A stretch of 64,000 nt of DNA, taken from NCBI RefSeq assembly GCF_002291145.1, contig NZ_NTGE01000216.1, positions 58,324-122,323 of the forward strand, given 5' to 3'. Numbering within the stretch: position 1 is the stretch's first letter; every line of letters starts with the position of its first letter. This DNA is from Streptomyces sp. SA15. Its GTDB lineage: Bacteria; Actinomycetota; Actinomycetes; Streptomycetales; Streptomycetaceae. The notes below the pieces were generated by a model. The model was not told the origin of the DNA. It worked only from the letters and a program-made list of their open reading frames with translations, and did no database searches. Below are positions 24,960 through 34,387 of the stretch, piece after piece. The position numbers and the translations under genes are program-made.

Positions 24960-25172
24960 ATGCGAGAGATCTTCGCGGGACTGCCGTGGTGGGTGAAGTG
25001 GGTCGCGGTGCCGGTCATCGCCCTGGTTGTGTTCGGCGGCCTGATAGCCAGTGTGGTCGGCTTCGTCATCGGACTGCTCTTCAAGGTGCTGGTCTTTGTG
25101 GCACTGGTCGGCGGACTGATCTACGTCGTACGCAAGTTCACGACGAGCTCCTCCTCACGGAGCGACTGGTGA
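24960..25172 (+). CDS. Small membrane protein, DUF5326-like
   Basis: 70 residues, ATG 24960 (MREIFAGLPWWVKW) with AGAGAGG upstream. Two long hydrophobic helices (VAVPVIALVVFGGLIASVVG and LLFKVLVFVALVGGLIYVV) and a basic/Ser C-terminus. It matches the short conserved Streptomyces family I know as DUF5326, of unknown function. It stands alone between the cupin gene and ssgR. Confidence 0.75.
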   Translation: MREIFAGLPWWVKWVAVPVIALVVFGGLIASVVGFVIGLLFKVLVFVALVGGLIYVVRKFTTSSSSRSDW

Positions 25173-25397
25173 GCGACCGGGGCGAGCGGTGAGCGATGCG
25201 CCCGGGACAACCGGCGATCGGTAACAGGAATCACCGGTTCCCTCGCGCGAGGGAAATCTCCCGGCCAGGCCGTCTGCGAGCGGTGGCGGACGATTAGAGT
25301 CCGGAACTCGACGCGGGGACGACGACCCCGCGAGCGGCGTACGTCCCCTCCCGTGTCCCCCCACACGGGATGCCCCCTCGCGCTTCGGGAGTGATCC

Positions 25398-26324
25398 TTG
25401 GCCACGGTCGACACCGCATCCGCGGAGCCCCCCGTACCCACCGCAATCGCCCAACCCGCCGTTCCGGCTCAAGGAGCCCGCATCCGGCCTCCCGAGCGGC
25501 CCGCACCGCCCGTGCGGTCCCCCTCGCCGTCGCCTCCCGCGCAGCGGCAGGCGACGGAATCCCCCGCACAGCCGCACTCGGCGACCCTCATCAGTTCCGT
25601 GCAGCGCGCGATGCGCTTGCTGGAATCCGTCGCCGAGCACGTGCACGGAGCACCGGCCAAACAACTGGCCCGTGAGACGGGACTGGCGCTCCCCACGGCG
25701 TACCACCTGCTGCGCACCCTCGTGTTCGAGGGCTATCTGCGCCGTGAGAAAGGGCTGTTCTTCCTCGGTGAGGCGGCCGTGCGGCTGGGCAGCAGCGGAG
25801 CACAGCAGAAACGTCGCAGCATGGTCGCCGACACGCTCGCCTGCTGGCGCGACGCCATCGGCGTACCCGTGTACTACGCGATGTACCGCGACGGCGAGAT
25901 CGAGGTCATGTGCGTCTCCGACAGCCCGGGCTGTCCGGCGGTGGAGGAATGGGCCGACTTCCGTGAGACCGGGCACGCGCACGCCATCGGTCAGTGCCTG
26001 CTGGCCCAGCTGGACGAGGACGCCCGCCGCGACCACCTCGACCGTTACCCCGTGCAGTCCATCACCCCGTACACGGTGCGTGACAGTCACAGCCTGCTCA
26101 GGCGGCTCGAACGCATGCCGCGGATGGAGCCGGTGACGGAGCGGCAGGAGTACGCCTTGGGCACGGTGTGCGCCGCGATCCCGATCACGGTGGGCAACAC
26201 GGCCGCGACGATGGCCATTTCCCTGCCGGCTCATCAGGCCGACCGGCTCCCGGCGGCCACGCAGCAGTTGCAGAGTGCGGTGGGGCGGCTCCTGGGGTCT
26301 CTCGCGCTCTCTATCAGTATCTGA
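25398..26324 (+). CDS. ssgR: IclR-family activator SsgR
   Basis: 308 residues if started at TTG 25398 (GGGAG at 25387-25391). The first 65 residues are Pro/Ala-rich and may not all be translated; the winged helix begins at ISSVQRAMRLLESVAEHVHG with recognition helix TGLALPTAYHLLRTLVFEGYL, followed by the IclR effector domain (FLGEAAVRLGSS, YRDGEIEVMCVSD, IGQCLLAQLDED). Position directly upstream of ssgA identifies it as SsgR, which in S. coelicolor activates ssgA and is needed for sporulation-specific septation. ssgA starts 99 bp downstream, leaving room for its own SsgR-controlled promoter. Confidence 0.9.
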   Translation: MATVDTASAEPPVPTAIAQPAVPAQGARIRPPERPAPPVRSPSPSPPAQRQATESPAQPHSATLISSVQRAMRLLESVAEHVHGAPAKQLARETGLALPTAYHLLRTLVFEGYLRREKGLFFLGEAAVRLGSSGAQQKRRSMVADTLACWRDAIGVPVYYAMYRDGEIEVMCVSDSPGCPAVEEWADFRETGHAHAIGQCLLAQLDEDARRDHLDRYPVQSITPYTVRDSHSLLRRLERMPRMEPVTERQEYALGTVCAAIPITVGNTAATMAISLPAHQADRLPAATQQLQSAVGRLLGSLALSISI

Positions 26325-26423
26325 AAACTCACTCCTTGTGATCTCTCGTGTACGTTCAGCAAGATGCCAGCAGTGTCAGAGGGGTCATTCCCAGCCAGTC
26401 GACGGCAAGTGACGGGATAGGCA

Positions 26424-26861
26424 ATGGGCGAGTCCGTACAGGCAGAGGTCATGATGAGCTTTCTCGTGTCCGAGGAGCTCTCCTTCCGCATCTCGGTGGA
26501 GCTGCGCTACGAGACCTGCGATCCCTATGCCGTGCGGCTGACCTTCCACCTGCCGGGCGATGCCCCGGTGACGTGGGCCTTCGGCCGTGAGTTGCTGATC
26601 GACGGTCTGGGTCGGCCTTGCGGCGACGGGGACGTAAGGGTCTCGCCCGCCGATCCCGACGGGCTGGGCGAAGTACTGATCCGGCTTCAGGTCGGCGGAG
26701 ACCAGGCCCTGTTCCGCTCGTCCACGGCCCCGCTCGTCGCTTTCCTCGACCGCACCGACAGGCTGGTGCCGTTGGGCCAGGAGGGTGCTCTCGGCGACTT
26801 CGACGCCCATCTCGACGAGGCTCTGGACCGCATCCTGGCGGAGGAGCAGAGCACGGGCTGA
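26424..26861 (+). CDS. ssgA: Sporulation/cell-division protein SsgA
   Basis: 145 residues from ATG 26424, or 135 from ATG 26454 (MSFLVSEELSFRISVELRY), which has AGAGG 6 bp upstream. The SALP-family core is easy to recognise: YDPYAVRLTFHLPG-like segment, VTWAFGRELLIDGLGRPCGD, LIRLQVGGDQALFRSSTAPL, and FLDRTDRLVPLGQE. SsgA marks sites where the cell wall changes during branching and septation and helps SsgB recruit FtsZ. Actinomycete-specific. It follows ssgR and has no downstream operon partner. Confidence 0.95.
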   Translation: MGESVQAEVMMSFLVSEELSFRISVELRYETCDPYAVRLTFHLPGDAPVTWAFGRELLIDGLGRPCGDGDVRVSPADPDGLGEVLIRLQVGGDQALFRSSTAPLVAFLDRTDRLVPLGQEGALGDFDAHLDEALDRILAEEQSTG

Positions 26862-27090
26862 AGCGTTACAGCAGCGACCTGGCGGAACGCTTCGCCACGG
26901 TCGCGGAGCTGTGCAGTAACGCTTCCGCTTGCCATGAGCGGGCGGTTGCGGGATCCGCAGTGTGGGGCGGGTCGACGGCCTGGGCGCGGTCGTGAGATCG
27001 CGCGGGGCCGGTCGGGTGGTGGCGCGGGCTCGTTCGGATGATGGCGCGGGCTCAGCCGGGTGATGGCCGGACCGACCGCCCTCGAGCGTG

Positions 27091-28689
27091 TCAGCGCCTG
27101 CGGCGTCGGCCCTTCCCGCCGCGCGCCGGAGCGGGGCGGGCACCGGTCGTCGCCGTCCCCGCCGCTCCCGTCGCTGCCGCAGTGGCCGCCTCCTTCTCCG
27201 CCCCCGACCGGTCGGCCGAGACCACCAGGGCCGCCAGTGCGGTAGTGACCGGCACCGAGGCGACCAGGCCGATCGAGCCCACCAGCGTGCGCACGATCTC
27301 CTCCGCCACCAACTCGCTGTTGGCGACCGTCCCCACGCTGCTCTGAGCGATCGAGAACAGCAGCAGCAGCGGCAGCGCGGCGCCCGCGTAGGCGAGGACC
27401 AGCGTGTTGACGACGGACGCGATGTGGTCACGGCCGATGCGGATGCCCGCCCGGTACAGCCCGCGCCAGCCCATCGTCGGATTGGCATCGTGCAACTCCC
27501 AGACCGCCGACGTCTGGGTAACCGTCACGTCGTCGAGGACACCGAGCGAGCCGATGATGACGCCGGCGAGCAGCAGACCGCTCATGTCGATCGACGGATA
27601 CAGGCCGTGGATCAGACCGGTGTTGTCGTCCGTGTTACCGGTGAGCGCGGCCCAGCCGATGAACAGCGAGCCGAGGACGCCGATCAGCAGCAGGGAGATC
27701 AGCGTGCCGAGCACGGCCACGGACGTACGGGCCGAGAGCCCGTGACACAGGTACAGGGCGATCAGCATGATGGCGCTGGATCCGACCACCGCCACGACCA
27801 GCGGGTTCGAGCCCTGCAGGATCGCGGGCAGGATGAAGAAGTTCAGGATCAGGAAACTCATGGCGAGTGCGATCAGCGCCATCACACCGCGCAGTCGGCC
27901 CACCACCACGACGGCGAGAGCGAAGATGCCGGCGAGCAGGGCCATCGGCAGCCGGCGGTTCACGTCGGTGACCGAGTACTGCAGGTCCTTCGGCGCGGAG
28001 GGCTCGTAGGCGACCACGACCTCCTGGCCCTCGTGCAGCTGTCGGGACTGGTCCGGCTGCACGATCTCGGTGAACGTGCGGCCCTTGTCCTTGCCGGTGT
28101 CGACCCGGACCGTCGCCTTCTTGCAGGTGCCGTTCGCCTGTTGCACCGCGGAGGAACCCTCGGCGGTGGAGGTGTCGCCGGTCGGCGGGACCCCCGAGGC
28201 GTTGACGTCCTTGCAGCTCACCTCGACCACCTTGGTGACGGTGGCCTGCTGCGTCTGCCGGTCGAAGCCGACGCCCGTGCGCTCGTGGGGAGGGGCACCA
28301 CCGGGCCACAGCACCGCGAGCCCGACCAGCACTGCCGCGGCGAACGGGATGAGTACCGCCGCGATGACCTTGCGCAGGTGCTTGGAGACGGGGGCCGCCG
28401 GGCCATGACTGTGCGAGTGACCGTGCCCGCCACCAGGGCCTTGGCCGCCACCGCCCCCCGGACCGTGGCCGCCACCGCCACCGCCACCGCCCTCGTCACC
28501 GGAACCGTGGCCGTGCCCGCCAGCAGCTCCTGGCCCGGGGCCGGGGCCGTGTCCACCGGGACCAGGGCCGCCTCCACGGCCCTCTCCAGGGCCGTCCTCC
28601 CAGCGATCTCCCTGGCCGTGGCCGTTTCCGGAGCCGGGTCCGCGGGGCGGCTCCGGCGGTGGGTACGGGGGCTGATGTGTCGTGGTCAC
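27091..28689 (-). CDS. YibE/F-family membrane protein
   Basis: 532 residues. Residues 1-100 are a cytoplasmic Pro/Gly/His-rich tail with HGHSHSHG, which could bind metal. A first membrane helix (VIAAVLIPFAAAVLVGLAVL) precedes an extracytoplasmic domain of about 120 residues with two Cys (VSCKDVN, GTCKKAT), then seven or more helices containing the YibE/F signature (LGVLDDVTVTQTSAVWEL, GRDHIASVVNTLVLAYAGAA). The C-terminus is basic (GGKGRRRRR). The family function is unknown, proposed to be transport. Divergent from the thiC riboswitch. Confidence 0.85.
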   Translation of the reverse strand: MTTTHQPPYPPPEPPRGPGSGNGHGQGDRWEDGPGEGRGGGPGPGGHGPGPGPGAAGGHGHGSGDEGGGGGGGGHGPGGGGGQGPGGGHGHSHSHGPAAPVSKHLRKVIAAVLIPFAAAVLVGLAVLWPGGAPPHERTGVGFDRQTQQATVTKVVEVSCKDVNASGVPPTGDTSTAEGSSAVQQANGTCKKATVRVDTGKDKGRTFTEIVQPDQSRQLHEGQEVVVAYEPSAPKDLQYSVTDVNRRLPMALLAGIFALAVVVVGRLRGVMALIALAMSFLILNFFILPAILQGSNPLVVAVVGSSAIMLIALYLCHGLSARTSVAVLGTLISLLLIGVLGSLFIGWAALTGNTDDNTGLIHGLYPSIDMSGLLLAGVIIGSLGVLDDVTVTQTSAVWELHDANPTMGWRGLYRAGIRIGRDHIASVVNTLVLAYAGAALPLLLLFSIAQSSVGTVANSELVAEEIVRTLVGSIGLVASVPVTTALAALVVSADRSGAEKEAATAAATGAAGTATTGARPAPARGGKGRRRRR

Positions 28690-28821
28690 CGACCGATCAT
28701 CGCAAGAACGACAGGGGCCCTCTGGTCACCGCGCCCGAATTGCCGCTAGCGTGGAGCCACCTTTGTACACGCGGGAGCTCGGAGCACCGGGCTGAGAGGG
28801 CGCTGACCTCCGTCCCAGCCA

Positions 28822-28837
28822 TGTTTCACATGAAACA
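28822..28837. other. Degenerate parS-like palindrome in the riboswitch arm
   Basis: TGTTTCACATGAAACA, one core mismatch (G to A) to the parS consensus. It folds as a hairpin in RNA. Confidence 0.5.
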
Positions 28838-28854
28838 TCGCCCGAAGCGAGTGA

Positions 28855-28870
28855 TGTTTCCCACGAAACA
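28855..28870. other. Weak parS-like sequence in the riboswitch arm
   Basis: TGTTTCCCACGAAACA: both outer arms kept, three mismatches in the centre. It may be a decayed second copy of the adjacent site. Confidence 0.3.
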
Positions 28871-28942
28871 CCGGCAGACGGAAACCGCTGCGTCGACCGC
28901 CGAACCTGTTACCGGGTAATGCCGGCGTAGGGAGTAGGTCTC

Positions 28943-30760
28943 ATGACCAACAGGGACACACGCACGCCTGCCTCCACGCAGACACCGCAGAATCCGACGG
29001 CCGCGCCGCCGGAGACCGCGACGAACGGGGAGGCCGGGAAGTCCATCGGGTGGCACAAGGCGTACGTCGAGGGCTCACGCCCCGATCTGCGGGTGCCGGT
29101 CCGCCAGGTGCACCTCACCAACGGGCAGTCGGTCACGCTGTACGACACATCCGGCCCGTACACCGATCCGCTCCTCGAGACCGATGTCCGCAGGGGCCTG
29201 CCGCCGCTACGGGAGAACTGGATCATCGCCCGCGGCGACACCGAGGAATACGCGGGCCGCCCCGTCCGCCCCGAGGACGACGGGATCAAGCACACCTCGC
29301 CGCGCGGTGGCCTGCGCAACCTTGACGCGGTCTTCCCGGGGCGGCCGCGCCAGCCGCGCCGCGGCCGTGACGGTAAGGCGGTCACGCAGCTCGCGTACGC
29401 GCGCCGGGGGGAGATCACGCCCGAGATGGAGTTCGTGGCCGTCCGGGAGAACGTTTCACCCGAGGTCGTACGGGAGGAGATCGCGGCGGGCCGGGCCGTG
29501 CTGCCGGCCAACGTCAACCACCCGGAGATCGAGCCGATGATCATCGGCAAGCGGTTCCTGGTGAAGGTCAACGCCAACATCGGCAACTCCGCGGTGACGT
29601 CCTCCATCGAGGAGGAGGTCGAGAAGATGACCTGGGCGACCCGCTGGGGCGCCGACACGGTCATGGACCTGTCCACCGGCCGCAACATCCACACCACGCG
29701 CGAGTGGGTGCTGCGCAACTCCCCCGTCCCCATCGGCACCGTGCCGCTCTACCAGGCCCTGGAGAAGGTCGACGGCAAGGCCGAGGAACTGACCTGGGAG
29801 ATCTACAAGGACACGGTCGTCGAACAGGCCGAGCAGGGCGTGGACTACATGACGGTCCACGCGGGCGTGCGCCTGCCGTTCGTGCCGCTGACCGCGAACC
29901 GCAAGACGGGCATCGTCTCGCGTGGTGGCTCGATCATGGCCGCGTGGTGCCTCGCGCACCACAAGGAGAGCTTCCTGTACGAGAACTTCGAGGAACTCTG
30001 CGAGATCCTCGCCGCCTACGACGTCACGTACTCGCTGGGCGACGGCCTCAGGCCGGGTTCGATCGCGGACGCCAACGACGAGGCGCAGTTCGCGGAACTG
30101 CGAACGCTCGGGGAACTCAACCGGATCGCGAAGCGTTTCAACGTTCAGACCATGATCGAGGGCCCGGGCCATGTCCCGATGCACAAGATCAAGGAGAACA
30201 TCGACCTTCAGCAGGAGATCTGTGATGAAGCTCCGTTCTATACGCTCGGCCCGCTGACGACGGACGTCGCGCCGGCGTACGACCACATCACCTCCGGCAT
30301 CGGTGCCGCGATGATCGCCTGGTGGGGCACGGCGATGCTCTGCTATGTCACGCCCAAGGAGCACTTGGGTCTGCCCAATCGTGACGACGTCAAGACGGGC
30401 GTCATCACCTACAAGATCGCCGCCCACGCAGCCGACATCGCCAAGGGACATCCAGGTGCGCAGGAGTGGGACGACGCACTGTCGGACGCCCGCTTCGAGT
30501 TCCGGTGGGAGGACCAGTTCAACCTCGCCCTCGACCCGGACACGGCACGTGAGTTCCACGACGAGACGCTGCCTGCCGAACCCGCCAAGACAGCCCACTT
30601 CTGCTCGATGTGTGGGCCCAAGTTCTGCAGCATGAAGATCTCCCAGGACATCCGCCGTCAGCACGGTGGGAGTCAGCACGAGATCGAGGAGGGCATGGCT
30701 CAGAAGTCGAAGGAGTTCGCGGCGGCGGGCAACCGCGTGTACCTGCCGATCGCGGACTGA
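28943..30760 (+). CDS. thiC: Phosphomethylpyrimidine synthase ThiC
   Basis: 605 residues. Radical-SAM enzyme converting aminoimidazole ribotide to HMP phosphate in thiamine synthesis. Recognisable segments: IGNSAVTSSIEEEVEKMTWA, WGADTVMDLSTGRNIHTTRE, VNFVTVHAG-like YMTVHAGVRLPF, IMAAWCLAHHKESFLYENF, MIEGPGHVPMHKIKENIDLQ, and the C-terminal iron-sulfur motif CSMCGPKFCSM. The N-terminal 35 residues are a variable Thr/Pro-rich tail. Controlled by the TPP riboswitch ending just upstream, and closed by a strong hairpin at 30841. Confidence 0.98.
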   Translation: MTNRDTRTPASTQTPQNPTAAPPETATNGEAGKSIGWHKAYVEGSRPDLRVPVRQVHLTNGQSVTLYDTSGPYTDPLLETDVRRGLPPLRENWIIARGDTEEYAGRPVRPEDDGIKHTSPRGGLRNLDAVFPGRPRQPRRGRDGKAVTQLAYARRGEITPEMEFVAVRENVSPEVVREEIAAGRAVLPANVNHPEIEPMIIGKRFLVKVNANIGNSAVTSSIEEEVEKMTWATRWGADTVMDLSTGRNIHTTREWVLRNSPVPIGTVPLYQALEKVDGKAEELTWEIYKDTVVEQAEQGVDYMTVHAGVRLPFVPLTANRKTGIVSRGGSIMAAWCLAHHKESFLYENFEELCEILAAYDVTYSLGDGLRPGSIADANDEAQFAELRTLGELNRIAKRFNVQTMIEGPGHVPMHKIKENIDLQQEICDEAPFYTLGPLTTDVAPAYDHITSGIGAAMIAWWGTAMLCYVTPKEHLGLPNRDDVKTGVITYKIAAHAADIAKGHPGAQEWDDALSDARFEFRWEDQFNLALDPDTAREFHDETLPAEPAKTAHFCSMCGPKFCSMKISQDIRRQHGGSQHEIEEGMAQKSKEFAAAGNRVYLPIAD

Positions 30761-30840
30761 CGGCGACGTCCTGATCGCGGACGGCCGGGTCGCGAGCACA
30801 GGCGCTGATGTCCTGACCGCAGGCGCCCGAGGCCGGGTCT

Positions 30841-30875
30841 TCGGCTTGCGCTCCCCTGGCGGGGGCGCAAGCCGA
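30841..30875. terminator. Strong hairpin terminator between thiC and the convergent membrane gene
   Basis: TCGGCTTGCGCTCCCC pairs with GGGGCGCAAGCCGA around a short GGC-rich loop; 81 bp after the thiC stop and 14 bp before the opposing stop. Confidence 0.8.
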
Positions 30876-30888
30876 GGGGCCGCTCCGG

Positions 30889-31746
30889 CTAATCCGGCTT
30901 GTGATCCGGCCCCCCGAAGTCCGGGCTGGTGTAGTCCGGGCTCGTGAAGCTGGGGCGCGAGCCGGAGGCGCCGTCATCCGGGCTGCTGAAGCCCGGACGG
31001 TCGTAACCGAGCTGCGGGATGCGGCTGGTCGGCGCCGGCGGTGCCGTACGGCGCAGTGCGGCGGTGCCGGGGTCGGCCAGTGCCTCTCGCAGGAACGGCA
31101 GGATGCCGCGCTCCAGCAGGGCCTCACGCCAGGCTTCCCTGGCCAGGGCCACCTCCTCGCTCAACTCGCCGTGCTCCCCGGCGTCGAGCGAGGGCCGGTT
31201 GCGCAGCGCGGTGAGCAGCAGGCCGACGGCGGCGACGAGGATCGCGGCCGCGGTCATGGCGCCGAACACCCATCCAGTGGTGAGCATGGTCTGGGCGAAC
31301 GCCGGCTCGGGGTCGAGCATCTTCAGGATGTAACCCACGAGCAGGAAGATCGCCGCGGCGGTTCCGGCGAGGACAGGTGCCAGGACCGCGACGACGGCGA
31401 CGGCACCCGCGCCGGCGGTCTCGGCGGCCTCCCCCATGGTGGTGGCGAGCCCCATCGCGCTCGTGCCCGGTTCCGAGGAGCCGGATTCGCGCGTGGACGA
31501 CGGGGTGGACGACGCCGGCTGGCGCAGTTCCTCGCGTGCCTTCACGTAGTGCTGGTACTCGGTCGCCGCTGCCGCCGTGATGAGTGCGGTGGCGTTGAGC
31601 GCCATGGTGCGCAGCTGTTCGGGGTTGAGCCGCTGTCCGACAGCGGTCAGTTCCGGGCGGTTTGGTGCGGAGCGCAGCGCCTCATCGAGGATCCGCTCGT
31701 ATTCCTGGCGGTCCTCGCTCAGCAGGTGCTGCGGAACGCTGTTCAT
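30889..31746 (-). CDS. Conserved membrane protein, unknown function
   Basis: 285 residues from ATG 31746 (MNSVPQHLLSEDRQEYERIL) with GGGGG 7 bp upstream. An N-terminal helical cytosolic region (about 1-100) is followed by two or three membrane segments (GAVAVVAVLAPVLAGTAAAI, FAQTMLTTGWVFGAMTAAAI, LVAAVGLLLTALR), then a helical domain (EVALAREAWREALLERGILP) and a disordered tail with repeated SPDY/SPDF/GPDH motifs. I cannot assign a function. Monocistronic, convergent with thiC. Confidence 0.75.
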   Translation of the reverse strand: MNSVPQHLLSEDRQEYERILDEALRSAPNRPELTAVGQRLNPEQLRTMALNATALITAAAATEYQHYVKAREELRQPASSTPSSTRESGSSEPGTSAMGLATTMGEAAETAGAGAVAVVAVLAPVLAGTAAAIFLLVGYILKMLDPEPAFAQTMLTTGWVFGAMTAAAILVAAVGLLLTALRNRPSLDAGEHGELSEEVALAREAWREALLERGILPFLREALADPGTAALRRTAPPAPTSRIPQLGYDRPGFSSPDDGASGSRPSFTSPDYTSPDFGGPDHKPD

Positions 31747-31945
31747 GTGCATCCCCCGATGCTCCGTAGGGCTTGGGGCTCGCATGCGAACGAGCCGTCG
31801 GGCAGAAACGGAGGGGAGCCTGCTACGGATAAGGCGATGGTAGAGCGATGATGGCGCGCGGTGACAGGGGGTTTACCGAAAATGCCCTCTGGCCAGCGTC
31901 GTCGTCGATCGGTCCTCCATGGGGGAACGCTTGCCCTGGGAACGC

Positions 31946-33028
31946 TCAGATATCCAGGGGAAGTTGCTGGACCAGCAGTTTTCCGGCCATGGTCACTCCG
32001 CCGTCCATCGCGATGGCGAGCCCGTCGGCGTAGATGTGCGGTCCCTCGACCAGGGGACCGGCCTCGTCCTCGCTCTCCTCGGAGCCGACCTCGCCCAGGA
32101 GGTACGGAATCGGGCTGTGACCGTGAACGATGCGGGTGCCGCCATACGTATCGAGCAGGGAGCGTACGGCGTCGGCTCCGCCCTCGTCGCGGAAAGAGAA
32201 CCGCTTGGTGAACTTGCGGAACAGATCCCACACTTCGTCCGCGTCGTTGCGGGTGAGCGTCTCGCGGACGGTGTCGTTGACCGCCTCGATCGAGTCGCCG
32301 TAGTCGAGGTAGGAGGTGGTGTCGGAGTGGACGAGCAGATGGCCGTCGACCGCCTCCATGGCGTCGAGCCGGGCCATCCACTGCAGGTGGTGGTCCTGGA
32401 GGCGGTCCATGTCGGTCTTCTGGCCGCCGTTGAGCAGCCAGGCCGCCTGGAAGGTGGCGGTGCCCGCCCCGGAGTTGACGGGCGTGTCGCCGAACCGCTT
32501 GGCGCCGAGCAGCAGCAACTCGTGGTTGCCCATGAGCGCCTTGCAGTAGCCCCCGGCCGCGGCGGCCTCGGCGGACAGCCGCATCACCAGGTCGATGACG
32601 CCGATGCCGTCCGGGCCGCGGTCGGTGAAGTCGCCGAGGAACCACAGCCGGGCGGTGCCCGCGCACCACTGCCCCGCGCTGTCGACGAGGCCCTTCTCCT
32701 GGAGGGCGGCCACCAGTTCGTCGAGGTAGCCGTGCACATCCCCGACGACGAACAGCGGCCCGGGGCCGTTGACGGGCTGCGGTGCCGGTACGGACGCGGG
32801 ATCGAGATTCACCTGAAGCGTGTCGCCGCGATTGATCACCGGCAGGTCGCGCTGCGTCGGCGTGTAGCCCTCGGGAAGGTCCCCCGGCTCCTCGACAGAT
32901 GGCACCGTCTCGTCGGTGTGCGCTACGAGGGGGTACGGACCGGTCTCGTGGACGTACGCGGGTACCCGGAAGTCGCGCAACGTCGCCACCCGCTCCGCCT
33001 CGGGTCCCTGACCGGCCCCCTGAGTCAT
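31946..33028 (-). CDS. Calcineurin-like metallophosphatase
   Basis: 360 residues from ATG 33028 (MTQGAGQGPEAERVATLRDF) with GGAGGGG upstream. All five metal/phosphate motifs are visible: GDVHGY, GDFTDRGPDG, GNHELLL, LLVHSDT and VHGHSPIPYL; the spacing is that of PPP-type serine/threonine phosphatases or ApaH. The N-terminal 90 residues are an extra domain (VPAYVHETGPYPLVAHTDET). Cytoplasmic. The substrate could be a phosphoprotein or a dinucleotide. Confidence 0.85.
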   Translation of the reverse strand: MTQGAGQGPEAERVATLRDFRVPAYVHETGPYPLVAHTDETVPSVEEPGDLPEGYTPTQRDLPVINRGDTLQVNLDPASVPAPQPVNGPGPLFVVGDVHGYLDELVAALQEKGLVDSAGQWCAGTARLWFLGDFTDRGPDGIGVIDLVMRLSAEAAAAGGYCKALMGNHELLLLGAKRFGDTPVNSGAGTATFQAAWLLNGGQKTDMDRLQDHHLQWMARLDAMEAVDGHLLVHSDTTSYLDYGDSIEAVNDTVRETLTRNDADEVWDLFRKFTKRFSFRDEGGADAVRSLLDTYGGTRIVHGHSPIPYLLGEVGSEESEDEAGPLVEGPHIYADGLAIAMDGGVTMAGKLLVQQLPLDI

Positions 33029-33274
33029 CGACCCCTCCACCATCGCGCCGCATCTGCACCGCTTCGGACTGCCTGGTCGCAGCGGCCCGCGGTGTCGTGG
33101 GCCCATCATAGGAATGCGGATCGCGCCATGTGATGACCCAGGGGTAGGGAATCGGAGCAAGACTCCAGTTCACCGCGGCTTTCGCCCCGATTGGGCAGGG
33201 CTTCGACCGCCTGTCGGCCGCCCTTGCCCCGCCCAGCGGAACGCGCTTTCTCTCTTCCTCCGGCCGCTTGGGCG

Positions 33275-34387
33275 CTACTTCTCCTCGGGCGACCGCGGCG
33301 GACTGACCGTCGTCCGCGGCGGACGTCGCTGGGACGAGGTACGCACGATCAGCTCGGTCGGTATCACCTGCTCGACCGGCTGGTCCGATGCGACCCCTTC
33401 GATGGCGTCGATGAGCAGCTGGATCACCGCGGTGCCGATGCGGCGCGGCTTCAACGAGAGTGTGGTGATGGGGGGTTCGGTGTTGGCGTACACGGTGGAC
33501 TCGCTGCAGCAGACCAGCAGTAGATCGTCCGGGACGCGCAGCCCGTAGCGGCGGGCGGCGGCGAGCAGGTCGGTGCCGTTCGGGTCGAACAGGCCGTAGA
33601 CGGCGTCCGGGCGGTCGGGGCGGGCGAGCAGCCGGTCGGCGGCGACGGCGCCCGCACACGGATCGTGCGCCGGGTAGGCCTCGTACACCGGGTCCTGGCC
33701 GACGCGTTCGCACCAGCGCAGATAGGCGGTGGTCGACAGGTGGGTGTACGTGTCCGTCGTCGTGCCGGTCAGCAGGCCGATGCGGCGGGCACCGGCCTCG
33801 GCCAGGTGGTCGAGGATGCCGAGTACGGCGGCCTCGTGGTCGTTGTCGACCCAGGCGGTGACCGGGAGCGCGCCGGCCGGGCGGCCGTCGGAGACGACCG
33901 GTAGACCCTGCCGGACCAGTTCGCTGACGACCGGGTCCTGATCGGAGGGGTCGATGACGACCGTGCCGTCGAGGGCGACGTTCGACCACACGTCGTGGCG
34001 GGAGGTCGCCGGCAGGATGACGAGGGCATAGCCACGAGCGAGCGCGGCAGAGGTGGCGGCACGGGCCATCTCGGCGAAGTACGCGAACTCGGTGAAGGTG
34101 AAAGGTTCATCCCCGTATGTCGTCACGGTCAGGCCGATGAGTCCTGACTTCCCGGTACGGAGCGTGCGGGCGGCGGCCGAGGGGCGATAGCCCAGCCGGT
34201 CGGCGACCTCGCGGACGTGGCGTCGGGTGGCGTCCGGGAGCCGGCCCTTGCCGTTGAGGGCGTCGGAGACTGTCGTGATGGAGACTCCGGCGGCGGCGGC
34301 AACGTCTCTGATGCCCGCCCGACCCGGCCGACTGCCTCGCCGTGAGGTTTCCGCGCGGCTCACCTGGTGCTTCCCTGCTGCTGTCAT
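33275..34387 (-). CDS. LacI-family transcriptional regulator
   Basis: 370 residues from ATG 34387 (MTAAGKHQVSRAETSRR). The N-terminal HTH and hinge helix are typical (GIRDVAAAAGVSITTVSDAL, GKGRLPDATRRHVREVADRL, GYRPSAAARTLRTGKSGLIG). The periplasmic-binding-like domain follows (TVVIDPSDQDPVVSELVRQG, VDNDHEAAVLGILDHLAEAG, DAVYGLFDPNGTDLLAAARR). It presumably senses a sugar or other small ligand. No sugar transporter lies nearby; the divergent neighbour is hisC 418 bp away. Confidence 0.9.
   Translation of the reverse strand: MTAAGKHQVSRAETSRRGSRPGRAGIRDVAAAAGVSITTVSDALNGKGRLPDATRRHVREVADRLGYRPSAAARTLRTGKSGLIGLTVTTYGDEPFTFTEFAYFAEMARAATSAALARGYALVILPATSRHDVWSNVALDGTVVIDPSDQDPVVSELVRQGLPVVSDGRPAGALPVTAWVDNDHEAAVLGILDHLAEAGARRIGLLTGTTTDTYTHLSTTAYLRWCERVGQDPVYEAYPAHDPCAGAVAADRLLARPDRPDAVYGLFDPNGTDLLAAARRYGLRVPDDLLLVCCSESTVYANTEPPITTLSLKPRRIGTAVIQLLIDAIEGVASDQPVEQVIPTELIVRTSSQRRPPRTTVSPPRSPEEK

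Larger units (their letters stand above)
28769..28934 (+). promoter_or_regulatory. TPP riboswitch (THI element) of thiC, with enlarged arm
   Basis: The conserved TPP aptamer elements are present: GGGAGCTCGGAGCACCGGGC then GCTGAGAGGGCG (28791-28802) on the 5' side, and CCGAACCTGTTACCGGGTAA then TGCCGGCGTAGGGAG on the 3' side, ending 8 bp before the thiC start. Thiamine pyrophosphate binding would sequester the ribosome binding site in GGGAG. Between the two halves the optional P3 arm is expanded to about 95 nt and holds two parS-like palindromes. Confidence 0.92.

Noticed and set aside
26860..26925. Inverted repeat GAAGCGTTAC/GTAACGCTTC after ssgA as a terminator
   Set aside because: Arms are 46 nt apart and there is no compact hairpin; it could be chance or an operator, so I did not list it.
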